Assembly: GCF_015706575.1 (NCBI RefSeq)
Contig: NW_024037076.1
Span: 3,754,777 to 3,818,776 of the forward strand
DNA from: Patiria miniata
Taxonomy: Eukaryota; Echinodermata; Asteroidea; Valvatida; Asterinidae
Direction of reading: 5' to 3'
Length of the DNA stretch: 64,000 bases
How positions within the stretch are numbered: the first letter of the stretch is position 1; each line of letters starts with the position of its first letter. Of the stretch, positions 41,701 through 56,700 are shown one piece after another. The notes under the pieces were generated by a model, which searched no databases, had not been told where the DNA came from, and saw nothing but the letters and a program-made list of their open reading frames with translations. A program made the translations under genes and the position numbers.

Positions 41701-44700
41701 GTTGAATGCTTAGCTTTAGTCGTGGTTTTCCCTCAAGGGCTTGCTAGACCATGGAAGTTATATGGTCAGACAAAAATCTTTGCCTGGCAGGGAAGATCGC
41801 TCCGAGCTGGAGAATCCAATGGAATTGTCTGCCTTGGCATTTCAAATGCAAGAGACTCTTGAAACGGGAAATCTTAAACTTCTTCGGCAGAGGCGAGCGA
41901 GTTCGTATCTCTTTGACATTTAAAATACAAAAAAAAAAAAAAAAAAAAAAAAAAAATGCAAGGACACGTTGTATGCGTGCCAAACAGATTCAATTGTAAG
42001 GAGACACTGCGAGCTTTCGTTATTTCACATGACGCAAACCTTTTTTTATGCCCCTTGTAAGAGTTATGAAATATGTTTTTCTTGCATGGTCAAAATATTG
42101 TTTTGTTCAAAAGAAGACGAAATTGGTGCCCAACAAAATAAGAAGAAAGCAAAATAACATTTCTGTGGCTTCTTGATCTCATGAAACGTCTTAAAAGCCT
42201 AACTCTAGCCCACAATACCCTACATTGTATTTAAAGGCATACATACATGTAGGATTGTCTGCTTTTCCTGCATTTTGTTCGTTTCCGGTAATAACACCAC
42301 TCAAAATCCAAAGAAGAATGTTCAAAACCTAACCTGTTAAAGTCTCAGCTCAGTGGATATTACACTTTTCGAGAAAACAGTGAAAAACTATGCACAACCT
42401 TTTGATCACGAAACTATAGCACTCTACATTTCCAAAAATCAGTCAATGGACTGATCGTTGGAAATCACTTACATAAATTTCTTAATAACTTGTCAATGAC
42501 GGGAAGCCAGACAGGATAATTTCACAAAGTGTTTAAATTTAGTACCAGAACAATCGTTAATCCACGTTTGCATATAGATTTCAGGTCAATCCAGTCAGTA
42601 TAAGCAGTTTGAAGCAGTTTGATTCATTTTCACATTTCAATGAATTGAAAACCTCTTCACTGAGATGTTCTTTTTTAATTCTCAAAATTTCTTATAATCA
42701 TGTTATAAGAATTTGATTGCTCCCAAAAGATTTTTGCGAGCAATCAAATTTTACGCACTGTATTGATGAAGCAATAAAATATCCATCAATCAAGCAAGAT
42801 TGGATGCCTTCGAATTTTGCAAACATTGCAGTTCACCACAGTGGCAGTATTTCGGTGTTTATGAAAACAAAATTCCACGAAGTCTACCATATCTTTCCCT
42901 GAGAAATTTCCAAAATTCCATGGGAAATATTTTTGTTCACTTTAAAGGGAATGTACATCATTGGCTTTCGCTGTAATTTTCAGAAATGAACAATTTGAGG
43001 GGTTAGTATAATAGATCAAATATTGTTTCACTGACATGTTTTGAAGTTTTGTGTTCGAAAATGCTGGAAAAAAACAAGAAAAACAAAAAAGTTTACGTAG
43101 TCTGGTTCCTTGACTCCACTAAAGATGAAATGGATCAATTTAAAGATGCCGGAAGATTGTAAGGTAAGGGAACCAGTCTAGCTGGCCTGCACCCGTTCAT
43201 GAACATGTAACCAACTAGCGGGATGCCGCGCTTTGCGCGGCACCCGCTAGATGGGTGGAGTTGACTGTTTCGTAATAATTACTGTATACAGTGAAATCTC
43301 GATAATAACCCCAATAACTCCAAACAACTGTTAAGTCAAATAAAGAATCAGACGCTCTGCTGCACGCGAGCCTATTTGGGCTCGCCATCAGTCTCACCTA
43401 AGTTGTATTTGCGTTTAGCAACGTGCGCGCACATAACATTTCCTGTGGAAATTGTGCGAGGGTCCAGGACATATTGTCAATATAGGGGAGGGGCTAGTTA
43501 GGGTGAAAGGTGCTAGTCGGAACGCCCAATTTCCGTACAACCCGTCAACCATGTCACAAATATTTCCGGGGATGGGGAGAAATATTTCCAGGGACGGGGA
43601 GAAATGGTTTTTGTTATAGAGGGGAGATGGTGATATTGAAATCGCTGATATTGTGGAGGTTTATGTTTGTGCTGGGATTCATACCGTTTAAATGTTGTTT
43701 TAAATTGCGCACCGATTAGGAAGGTCTTGCTGTCAACAGTTGAATGAAATTAAGTATTTATTGCCGACCGATTGTCTCATGCAATGTCTCATTACATGTA
43801 TATAAAGCTCATAACTAATGTTGTGCTGGAATATTGTCCAGTCAAATTGAACATTGATTTTTCAAGGTGCCAAACCATAAAGGACGTATACACCAACTGT
43901 ACAATTAGGTAGTTTAGATGAAACGCGGTTTGATCTTGACCTTTACAACGTCGTATTCATAGTTCTCACTACAGAGGAGAGGAGGAGGAAGCCAGTGGGG
44001 ATGGGGGTTGGATATTGTGTGGTCTATTTACATGGGCGTCGCCAGGATTTGTTTTCTAGAGGGGGCAAAACATATTTTTGCCAAAAAAATGCCTGTTTTT
44101 CTCAACACATTCTTTATTTATCAGTTTTAGAGAAGGGCAGGGACATTTAGCCCCCCAACTCATTAAATTTAAAATTGAACTCATTTTTTCCCCTTCTTTT
44201 TTCTTTTTTTTTTGCTTTCGGGGGGGGGGGGGGGGGGGGGGGGGCAAGGCAAGTGCCCCCCTTGCCCCCCCCCCCCCCTTGCGACGCCCATGCTTACTTA
44301 TGTTACACCTGTGAATGGTCACTTATATTTCCGGGGAAGTGGGCAACAATTTATATTCGTTATGGTGAAGGGGGTGTTTTTTATGTATTAAGTAGTAGTT
44401 AATGTCATTATAACAGTTCGTGTTTTTATTATGGTGATGGGGTTGTAGAGCAAAGTATTGTAACACGTTTATTTGCAGAAGAGAGTAAAACTATAAGAAA
44501 GGACATATTAGAGCACTTCATAATTATGTCAAGCACCACATGTTAAATGTATTTATTACAAAACTGTAAAAATGAAATCAGGTACAATGCACACACAAAT
44601 TTTTTTGTAATAATGTATTTGCATTCAATACAGGGTAGTACTTTGACAAAACTCAGGGGATATAATTGTAGCAAATTTTCGGAGCGATTTTCGTAAGGGA

Positions 44701-47700
44701 CGTCGGTCCAGGCTTGTTTAGCATAGGCAAAAACATTCCATGAAAGACTTTCAAGCGAGACGGGTAATCATTCCATAATTATTCTTGGATACAACTAAGC
44801 CAAGGATATAACTTTAAAAAAGGATGGACATAAAACAGCAGAAAAGAGTGATTATTTTTGCACTATTTCATTTTCATGACTTCTAAATAATAAAATTATG
44901 GCTAGAAGAAAAATGTGTTTTGAATGGGTAAAGAGAAAAAGCACGTCACGTCTTCGTCTTGAGTCGAGATTCTTGCTTTGGGAACTGGTTGAAGCATGCA
45001 CTGGAGCATGCTTGGAGCATGGTTGGAGCTGGTCATGTGATGTGGGTGTCATCGGGAGTCCTGTGTAAAGGAGTAACAAAGAAAACTTGTAAAAAAATAC
45101 ATCGGCTAACAATAGCTACAAATAAATTGTTCCTGCGCGGTTTGTGCCTTACGATTCTGCGCGCCGTGCGTGCTCACAGCACATCGCGCAGAAATCGCCA
45201 TCTTTATTTTCGGGTTGCGTGTTTTCGCTGTGCTGTCATCGTAATTTCCCCCCCCCCCCCCAAATTTCTCTAAAAAAAAAATCAAAACCCGGCCCTCTAT
45301 CTATGACATACCTGTTTATTGAGAATGTCTCCAACTATTTTGGTCGGGCTTTTTTAAAGTGGATTTTGTTCCCTATAGGAACCGGGCCCTTCTACTAAGT
45401 ACTACACGATCGCCATGTCCGAGGCCCACGCGATTGGGTCACACTTTTCACAAACAACAATTGTCATTGCCAGCAGTGGTGTTCGAAAGAATACTTATAA
45501 TCCTTTGCCAGAGGTGTTCGAAAGAATTACTACTAACTATAATCTATAATGTGTCATAGCACAAACCGGACTTACCATTGAAAGAGAAAATTGTAGCATA
45601 ATCAATGCATCAAACGACCATCAAACGAAGCTAGTAGTGCTGAGAAAATGTGGGGCAAGCATGCCTTCAGCTTTGCATGTTGCATGGAATACCGTTGCAT
45701 GCGCTGCAGCGCATGCTCCTCTATACGAACGTATACGTATACGTGGCACCTCTATACGAACGTATACGTATACGTGGCACGACAGGTGTAGCGTGAATAT
45801 CCGACTCCATGAAATGTGGACTCATTGGTAGTCCTGCGCACGCGTGAGTACGATACTGTGCTATTTTTAGGATCATTTTGGGAGAGTGACCTGTCACGTA
45901 CGTGCGAGGGATCAACCAATAATAGGGAAATAGGGGTCCGATTTTCATAGGAGTCGAATTTTCACGTGACACCGGCCCGTACGCAAGATGGCGGCCGGCT
46001 CAATGGGGAAAGGAATTCTGGGAAATATGGGGCGAAAATAGCCGGGCCCCGTTCCGCATCCCCCGCAGCCAACAGGCGCGATGGGGACGGGAGACCGGTC
46101 GGAGACCGGTCGGGAAAATGGCAGCGCCCCCGAATCATTTTCGTGATTGTAGTATAGATAGCAAACACAATTTGGACTAAAACGAATGGTAAATTTGGAG
46201 CAGTAGTTGAAAAATAGTTGGGTTTTTCCTATGGTGGTCGGCCGACCACCGTTGGAAATGTATACAAAAATACAATTTTCTTGAAAATGACTTCACAACA
46301 GGTGCCATAATTTTACAGGATGCTTTAGACTGTCATTTACCAACATCCTAGTAAGTTATTTCATAAAAACTTGGTAGTGTTATTTTTCGATGTTTGCAAA
46401 TGTTGTATTTTCCCTTTAACGAGGTTGCTGGAAAGTCAAGAGGTGGTTGCAGCAAAGCAACTAAGAAACTGATAATATTCACACTGCATAAACACTTCAC
46501 AAGCTACCACAGCCAGTCAGTCAATGGCCACAACTAGGACACACAGCACAATTAAGACGCATATCGTTTCCCTTCTGGGTCGCGGTCACATTCTGAATTT
46601 TCCCTGATTTGGGGGTTTTTTTTCTCCAAATTTCCCAGACTTTTCCCCAACTGAGGAAAATGTAAACTCATTTTCAAGGTTTTCCCTCAGAAACTAAGAG
46701 TGGATGGGAACCCAGTATATTGCACCAAAGCGTTGGAACACTGACCAATGAAAGCAGCGCATTTGGCTCACAAATATGCATGAGACGTAAGAATAATGAA
46801 TAACCCTGACAAACTAAATGACGGAAATTCCTCAGAAATTAAGTTCCTTACAATCTTAACACATTGGTCCGGCTTCCCGCAATAACCGCAGAGCCTTTTA
46901 AGCATCACAGCGTTTCTTGTCGAGGAAAAGTAATCCGAGAGGGGAAATTACGCCATTCTCTCTCTCTCTTTCTCTCTCTCTAAAAAAAAAAAAACCGCAA
47001 TAAAGACTGACCCTGAGCACCATTAGCCATTCGATACGAGCAAAATGCAATTGAGCGTAGCTAGGGGAGGACGAGTAATATAATACTTCAAATCTCTCCA
47101 ACCGAACCATAAATGATTCAAAGTGATGATTATGTTCTCTTATTATTCTTTTAACGAAGAGAAAAAAACAATTCTGGCGTTTTATTTTATTAAAGGTACA
47201 TGTCCTAGCTACTTGTAAAAAAAAGTCCACTTTTGATTCTAAATAACTCTGTTCTTTACCAATGTTGTTTACCGCATTCGATCCCTTTATGTTTTGTGTT
47301 CTCAAAATAGTCAAATTTTGTGCTTTTTCAAACGACCTCAAATGACCCCTACATGACCTTTGACCTCCAATTTCGGAAGCATTGTGATGAACCCCCACCC
47401 AAGGATCACTCCATCCAAGTTACATTAAAATCCAACAAATTCTGTAGACAAAGAAACATTTGAAGCATATTTGAACAATGACCTCTAATGACCCCATACA
47501 TGACCTTTGACCTCAGTAATCTGATGAAGGATTGTGTCTTCCCATCCAAGGGTCACTGCATCCAAGTTTCATCCAAATCCATGAAAACATGTAGAAGTTA
47601 TACATTTTTTTTCTCTTCAAAAACCTAATCTAAACTTTAACAGGGACCGTGTCATAAGTCCGATGCCTCATAGGTCTGACACCTCATAAGTCCGACATTT

Positions 47701-50700
47701 CGGACTTATGAGGCGTCGGACTTATGAGGCACAACATTTATTTATTCCGCCTCATAGGTCCGACGCCTCATAGGTCCGACGCCTCATAAGTCCGATGCCT
47801 CATACACTGTAAGTCCGACGTTGGAAAAAAGAGGCGTTTAATTTGTCGGACTTACCAGGCGTCGGAGCTATGAGGCGTCGGACCTACATGTATGAGGCGT
47901 CGGCCTTTGGCCTTTATTTGGTTAGGGGATGCAATTTTGTCGGACTTATGAGGCGTCAGACCTATGCAGCGTAGGACTTATGAGCGGAACCCCTTTAACA
48001 TACATACATGTACAGGGCAATGTGGCTAAGGGGGGCTACGGATATTGCAGCAGATGGGAGTTCTGGGGTACTTGCATTGTTGTCCTTTTATTCCTTTTCT
48101 TTAGAATTTCACTTCTGGGGTACCGCTTTTCTAAGGGTGAGTAGTGGGGTAGCACTGTTCCCTAAATGTCCGTTTGTCGTACCCCACAAGTTGCTGTGGT
48201 AATTACGGAGTCAGACAGAATTTAGGACTGGTAACTGTCTCCCAAAACTTCGTTAAGGCGACACAAAAATGGAACTCACTGTTGAGATTCCATTAACCCA
48301 TAGTCACTGTAACGCCCCGCACTGCCCTGCCTATAAATCCCTGTAGCACCCTGAAACATCGGTGCACTCCATGGTTTGTTTGATGGATTCATCACTGAAT
48401 AAACACAGTGTAACACATTGTAGTAAAGTTGTTATTGGGTTAATGATAATAATAATAATACTAATAATTGTGCTTATATAGTGCTTTCCATCATATCAAC
48501 AAGCTCAAAGCGCTTTACAATTATTACCCCGTTCATCAGGCCATGCATGGGACCACACGGCAGCCGATATCAGCGCTCAATCTGTCCTCAACCCTGACAG
48601 GTACCCATTTATACCCCTGGGTGGAGAGAGGCAATTGTAGTTAAGTGTCTTACCCAAGGGTAAAAAAACATCATGTTCCTGGCAGGGTTCGAGCCCACGC
48701 ACCTTCGTACATGAGTCAAACACCGTAACCACTGGACCATGGAGTTCTACGGGTTAATGGTAATTTAATTGTCGTTCATGGATTCACAAAGATGTCGGTT
48801 AATACACTGGCTGACATCTTAGTTTCCACTTTCCATATCCACTAGACAAATCCCATCCCTGCGTCGGCATATTTTAAGACATCTTAGACAAAATGACCAG
48901 ACCTGTTGTTTTAATTCAGCCTGCTGTTGACTTGATATTTCTAGTGTAAATCAAAAAGTCGCGCGGGGCAACTGGGTTAAGTTATGCAGAACTGTGCTTA
49001 ACAGTCTCAAGGGAATTGTTTGGCCGACTCTAGTAAACCTATCTGATTGGGATGGCACTTAAACTGTGAAAACCAAAACAAAACAGAACAAAACAAAAAG
49101 GAGGAAAAACAAGAGCTTTGCCTATTCATGAACAGAACGTTGAGGTTTTCAGCTTTTTCCCAATTTCTAAGTACATCACACTTGTAGGTCATTTTTTTTA
49201 AATTTAGGGTTCAAAGGGCGACACTTTCCTGTCACAATTGTCATTAAAAATGACTTCCAACAATTTTTTATTTGTTGAGTACGGGCCGTTTGCTTCACAC
49301 GACCACTCTTGGACACACACGCAAATAACCCTTGTACCCACAAAAGAACCACAATGCAGTCCAGCAAATGGGATTTGGTATAGAGCAAGAAGAAAAAGAA
49401 GAAAGAAAAAATAATGGGAACAAAAACTAAGGCTTTTCCATAGAAGTGCACAATGCAGTCCAGCAAATGGGTTTGGTATAGAGCAAGAAAAAAAGAAGAG
49501 AAAAATAAAAATAATCAGAACAAAAACTAAGGCTTTTCCACATAGTAGTGCACAATGCAGTCCAGCAAATGGGATTTGGTAAAGAGCAAGAAGAAAAAAA
49601 AAGGGAGAAAAAAATTATCAGACCAAAAACTAAGGCTTTTCCACATAGTAGTGCACAATGCAGTCCAGCAAATGACATTTACCAAAACAGATATATGGAT
49701 TGAGGGAGGCAGGGTGATTGCGGGATCAAAACACGTTTTGTGTCAAAGACCAAAGATCTTGCGTTAAGCATCCTCAGTGACGATGGAGCGGTATTGAATT
49801 TCGGAACTGATTCATGTGTTGTCTGCTCTCTCAGGTGTTGTCATCCAACACTTAACCACTGTGAAATGAGGTGACAACTGAACCCAAATGTTCAATGTGT
49901 GAGTGCATCTTAATTTATAAGACATTTTTTGTTGTGCAACTTTCAGTTAACTGTTTAAGGGCATCTACTATTTCTTTTATTGCGTCCCAATCAAAGAAAA
50001 TGATCATGATGCTGCTTTATGGTCAGCAAAAAAAAAAAAAAAGAAGTGAAATCTTTGGCAGAATATTTCTACAGGTGCACCACTACTCTAAGCAACTTCT
50101 GCCTTTTGAAGTAAATGAGCACTGATTTAAAGGTAGAGTATATCATTTGTCATTTGTGCATTTTTATTTTATTTGAAGCAACAAAAGTGCTCAGAATCTA
50201 AAGAAGGGTGCTTAACAACTAACCTGATGAACTTTTAGCTCAGTGAATGCTCTATATTCTGACAAAACAACATTCTAGGATCTCGATTTCCATTCAAAAG
50301 TTGCCGAGGCATGTTTTGAATTGCGCCCGAAATCATTGTCGGGGACACGTTCTCATTCAGCCTATTGCAGCTACACGATGTCACGCACTGAACCGATGGA
50401 TTATAGCAACCGCGCGCACATGTGCGTCGTGTCAACCCTTGCACGCGCACCCATGCACGGCTTCGCCAGATTGAAACGAAGTACTAACAGAATTTTCCAA
50501 ATATGTGTCTTTAAACACATCGTTGGAAATTACCTTCTTTTATTGTTTTCTTTAAAATGACAGCATGCCAGACGGAATAATTCCACAGGGAGTTTAGTGT
50601 CGTATGCTTTGCAACAATAATTTTGTCAGTTATTTTTTTGGATAGCTGCAAATGATATGCTCCACCTTTAAGGGCTAGTAAATAGCAGACGTCATTTCAA

Positions 50701-53700
50701 TGACCTGTTCCATGATATTATGTGTCACTTGGTGTTGGCAAAACATGAAGGAAAAACTGTGGGTTTTTTTCAACCATCAAAGTGCAGCTAGCCGGATCAG
50801 TCGTGCATAGACCCCATTGGTCTACCGGGCATATACAAACGAAGTTAATTGCTCACTTGCTTCAGTTCATGATGTAGTATTTGAAAAGACCGCTTTTCAC
50901 TATGGTTCAGTCCAAACCATCGTTAATACTGATATAAAATTCCTCCATCCTTCAAAATGACAACATATGACCCTAAAACATTATGTTCCTGGCATGAAAA
51001 TATATTTTTAAAAAATGAAATTGTGTTCGATACCAGGTGCAACGATTTCATATGATGCTTGATACTATCATTGAGTTGGCTATTTCACAATATTTTGGCA
51101 TCATGACAATCATTTTTTATTTTCTTGCAAATTGTGTGATTACCTTAAAAAGAGAATAATTGAGCTTGGCCGGTTTTAAACACTATGTTTAAGACCGGTT
51201 TGGAGTCTGGATGCTGATAATGAACCAAGCCCAATCCCATTCAAACATGTAAATACCTTTTCTGTCTTTACATTTTGAGCACTTTTACTGCTTCAAACGA
51301 AACAAATGCAGTACAAATGGTAAATGATCTATCGGTACCGGTACCCTACCGGTACCTTTAACGAAGTGTCCCAATAATAACATGTACAATCCACCCCGCA
51401 CATTTTGCAATCATCCAAATCATACACCCTGATGTTTTGTCTGTAATTCTAGAAGACCCTGGACGGCATTTCAAACCTTCCTAAAACGTCTGTCTCCCCA
51501 AAGGCTTGCCTTTCTCATCAGCTCCGAGCCTAACAAATCATGCTCCTGACATCAAAATATAAAACACTGCAAGTTAAACTTGCGAGATCCCCCTGACATG
51601 GTGGCAGTATTTATACAGTAAGTTAGTAAGCAGCACACTTTACAGTGTACCTAGCCAAAATCAACGATGACCTTATTTGACCCCTAAATGACCTTTGAAC
51701 TCAAATGTCTCAAGTCATCTGAAGTCCCCTACCCAAAAATTATTGTCATCACCGAGTTTGGTTGAGATTGAAGCCTGACTTTTCATATGACAGCACTTTT
51801 CAGTTTACCTATATCAAAATCAACAATGACCTCATTTGACCCCTTGATGACCTGTGACCTCAAATGTCTCAAGTCATCTGAAGTCCCCTACCCAAAAATT
51901 ATTGTCATCACCGAGTTTGGTTGAGATTGAAGCCTGACTTTTCATATGACAGCACTTTTCAGTTTACCTATATCAAAATCAACAATGACCTCATTTGACC
52001 CCTTGATGACCTGTGACCTCAAATGTCTCAAGTCATCTGAAGTCCACTACCCAAAGATTATTGTCATCACCAAGTTTGGTTGAGATTGAAGCCTGACTTT
52101 TCATATGACAGCACTTTTCAGTTTACCTAACCAAAATCAATAATGACCTAGCTTGACCCCTAGATGACCTTTGACCTCAAATGTCTCAAGTCGTCTGAAG
52201 TCTCCCTACCCATAGATTATTGTCACCAAGTTTGGTTGAGATTGAAGCCTGACTTTTTTATATGACAACACTTAACAGTAAACCAAAATGGAACACACAT
52301 ACAGACACATAGACGGTATGCTTTTGCAATATCTGCTTTTCAGGCTTAAAAGCCTGGGGGATAATAAAAGCCCGGGGGATGAAAACAAAGCAATCATGCT
52401 CGATACAATTGTTAAAACTGGAGTAATAAAACCTCCCGACGGTATTTGCAAATGTAGGCGAATAATATCATTGTCTTGCTTTTTTTAATAGTTTTTTGAT
52501 GAATTTTTTTTTGCCTCAACCCTGAAGCATCATGCGCCAGACATGAAAATTTAAAAAAAAAAGTAAATAAATCATGCTCGATACAATTGCTAAAAAAACT
52601 GGAGTAATAAAACCTCCCCATGGTATTTTCAAAATGTAACCGAATAATATCAATCTTGCTTTTTTTGTTTTTAGTTTAAAATGCAGTCTCTGTTGTATGT
52701 TATGAAATGGTACTGTCCTTAATTTATAGCTTGTTTGTGGTGATTTTTTTTGGGTGAGGTTTTTTTTTTTAAATTTTTGTTGCTCCGACCCTAAAAAAAA
52801 TCATGCTCAAGATGTGAAAATATATTTTTAAAAAAATGAAATCATGCTCGATGCAATTGCTAAAAACTGGAGTAATAAACCTCCCGACGGTATTTTCAAA
52901 ATTGTTAGCGAATAATATCAGTTTTTTTTACTTACAGTTACTCAGTTAGAAATAAAAGTCTGTATGTTGTTGGTTTAAAATGGTAAAGTCCTCAATTTAC
53001 AATTTGTGGGTGGCTATCTTTTTTTTAATGAGTTTTTTTTCCCTGGTAGATAGAAAAATATTTGTAAGTGAATATATTTTCATCTAGTTTTTTACAGTCG
53101 AAACAACTTCAGTTACCGATAAATGGTAAAGCCATCAATGTACAGTTTCTTGGCGCCAATTTTTTTTGTTAATGTTTTATTTATTTATTTTGTATTTTTC
53201 TGGTGGATAGTGTTCGAAAGAGGCTCTTCGCAGGCTGAGTGGGCGGGCACTGCAGGTATGTGTGGGCGGGGGATGTTTGATCAAGCGTCGCTCGCTTTAT
53301 TCACAGAGATCGATGCATGGCATTGGGCGTAAAATTGACCAAGATGAAAATAATAGGAAAATTTGCCAAGGTCTTCATGATTAAATTGGACAAATTGAAC
53401 ATGCGTTGATATCTTTTTTTTTATGAATAAATATTATCAAATGATTGACTACATTGTGTGCTGCTCTTTGTCTAGTTTGCCTTTCATGATAATTATTCAA
53501 AAGATTGCTTTCAAATTCATTATTAATTTCCTGCAGATTGTGCAAAGATGGGTGTGTGTCAAATTGGAATGACACAAAGCAAAGCAGGCATTTACCTTAG
53601 ATCAGTGGCGTAGCACGGTCATATTTATTGGGGGGGGGGGGGCAAAAATGTCTTGAAAAAGGCACTTGCAAATCCATGGTGAAATGTAGACACATTTTTT

Positions 53701-56700
53701 GCTCCGGACACTAGGCCTCCGTAAAATCAATTGGGGGGGTGGGGGGGGGGGGAGGTGCTGATACCATCTGTCGATTTGGGCGCTGTTCCAAACCGACGAT
53801 TATGCACACCAACGGACAATATATGGTGCTTTTCAGGGCAATACATGCATGAAATTAACACCACTTCTTTTTTAAAAGGGCACTTGTTCCGAAAAAAGGG
53901 CACTTGTTAAAAAAAGGGCACTCTTTACAAATTATAAGGGGGGGGGTAAGCACTGGTAAAAAAAACGGACATTTGAATGGAAAAGGGCACTCTTTACAAA
54001 TTATTAGGGGGTAATAGCGCTGCTAAAAAACGGACTTTTGAATGGAAAAGGGCTGGGCAGTCTTTAAAAAATATCGAGAGGGGGGTAAATACAAATCAGA
54101 ATACTTTTTCTTTTTTTTATCGCCTAAGCTTTATCAGTATACCTAAGACAATAAACTATTCCTTTCACGCCTCAGCATTTATATTCAATGCCGTGGAAGG
54201 ACTTTATAACAAATCTTACCAGTTGAATTTTCCCTAGGAAAGAAAGTTCAATATTTGAATAATGTCCAATAACTATGGAATAGCTAGGTATAGGCCTATA
54301 TGCAATGTTTGAAGAATAATATTTATTGCACTTGAGATGATGGTGTGTCTGAAATATATGCAAGTTTGACCGACGGACGCAAGTCCAACGCTCTTTTAGT
54401 CTGTTAGTCAGTGGCTTTTTTCAAACTCTGACATTTATTTGAAATCGGACAAAGCCAGCGGTTTTAATTGAATATGCAGAAGTAGGACATTTTTAACCTG
54501 CGAAAATGTCAGGGTGAATAGCAACTAACCTGTTGAAGTACATGTGGATACATGTACATGTAAATGCATTTTGAGAAAAACAATGGAAAATGTCAGCACA
54601 ATTTTGTTTGTCTCAAAGTGGATTCTTTTTTGAAATTGAAAATCAGGTGGCTGAGGGCACACTTTTTTTTAAAACCACTTTATTTGATGTACTAAACATT
54701 TTGAGAAAACTTTAAAAAACAGTTAGCACTTTTTGGGGGTCTCAAACTAGATTCTGTTAAAAAAAAACAAGTCTGGCCGCGGGCACACTTTTTAAAACCA
54801 CTTTCTTTGATGTACATGTACTATACATTTTGAGAAAACGGTGAAAACTGTCAGCACTTTTTTGGTCTCAAACTGGATTCTGTTTCAAAAAAAGTGTGGC
54901 CTCGGGCACACTTATTTAAAACCACTTTCTTTGATTGCTTTCTTCAAAACGAATAATTTCAGAGGGTATCTGGTACCATTCCTAGAGTGTATCTCCACTT
55001 TGAGCAGATTTTTCTCATTAAATCGGTACGTCTGTTCCTGGGTAAATTACCAATGTTCGAATGTCCCTTTAAGGAAGTCTATCTGTCCAAACTGTTTGAC
55101 CCGTCTCTGACAAAACACAAACAGAACTGATCCGAACAGGTGGTAAGAGCACTCAGACAAGTTGAGCCCCTCCCCCTTTCCGAGATTAACGAAAGCTGTC
55201 ATCAGAAGAACGCCAACAAATGGAACTCCGGCTCCAATGCTTGAGGGGAAAAAGATCTAATGACTTTGTTTTATCAGGGCAGGATTAAGGTTCAGGGGGC
55301 CCCTTTCGGCATCCGTGGAATGAACGGAACAGCAGTGGACTTTTTCTCAACCCTGGAACAACCAAAAAACGGCTAAATCTCCAATCCGATCAGTTAATCT
55401 CCCCCGTGGTCCCGTGTTTTGATGGACTGGCACGATTTGGTGCGATTGACGTCATCGGGACCTGGTTTCCAGGGATTTCGACCTTTTTTATTATTTTTGT
55501 TTTTCTCTCCGGGAATATTTCCTCTTTCTCTCCATAGGCTTTGTGCTGTTTTGATATAGGGCACTCAGTTGGGGAAATAAGATGAAAATGCTGATAGATC
55601 ATAAGAGATAAAGTTCACTTTTTAAAAAATAATAATAATAATAATTCCTCGGACAAAACAGAGCAAAAAGGTTGATGGTCAAAAAGAACTGATGAATTGC
55701 TTTTACTGACGGCAACGGGTGATGGGTGCTGTGCACAAACTGACCGTCTTTCGTTTAGAAAATGAAATCATCATTAAAAGCATATTATATGATTATTAGC
55801 ATTTATCCCACATTAGCATTTATCCCATCAAAAAGCTTGCCTGGATTAAAGATTGTACTGGTACTAAACACCCTGTGAGCTGAAAGTTTAACAAGTTACA
55901 TGTAGGCTTTGAATATTCGTCTTTGGGTTTTGAGAGGTGTTATTATCGGAAACGAACAAAGTGCGTGGAAAACAAATGATTTTATATGCATGCCTTTAAA
56001 GCCCGTAGGAATATAGGTAAGCATCTGGAAATACTTGTATGTTCAATGTACATGTATGTACCGGTACCTACCGCTTTCATGAGAAATCTTGCTCACAATG
56101 AAGATAATTAGATGGTACTTAATACCCATTGAAATTTTCCACCAGAAATAGATTCGATCGAAGAAAACAATCATTGGAGGTGGGTTTTTTTTTTAAGTGT
56201 GCCCGCGGGGAATATTTTTTTACCTGCATTAGCAATGAAACCTTGTTACAAGACCTAAATACTTGTGCATATTTTTTTCCTCAAAATGACTGGTAGCGAC
56301 TGAGTTACATTAAAACTTCAAACAAGTTAGTTGCTATGCATCCTATTTAAGATTTTGAGCAATTTTGTTACTTCAAACAAACAAACAAACGAAAAAAAAA
56401 ATCAGCAAAGGGCAAATGATACCTGGGTACCTTTAAAAGCACACACATTAAAAGAATGTTCATGTTAAGGGTTATCCTCTGCAATTTACGGTATGTAGTT
56501 CTTCACGGAAATTGTCGTCCAAGTGAATCCATAAATGTTTGACAAGATGATCTGACAAGCTCGACAGACAACTTGATTAAAAAAGTGCTTCATGTGAAGA
56601 AGGCGTCGTTTCATTTATCACTGCGATGATGACGAAGAAGATGATGACGATTTTTAATTTGTTGGTGAATGGTGATACTGTTTGTCTTTGACAGCCCCCA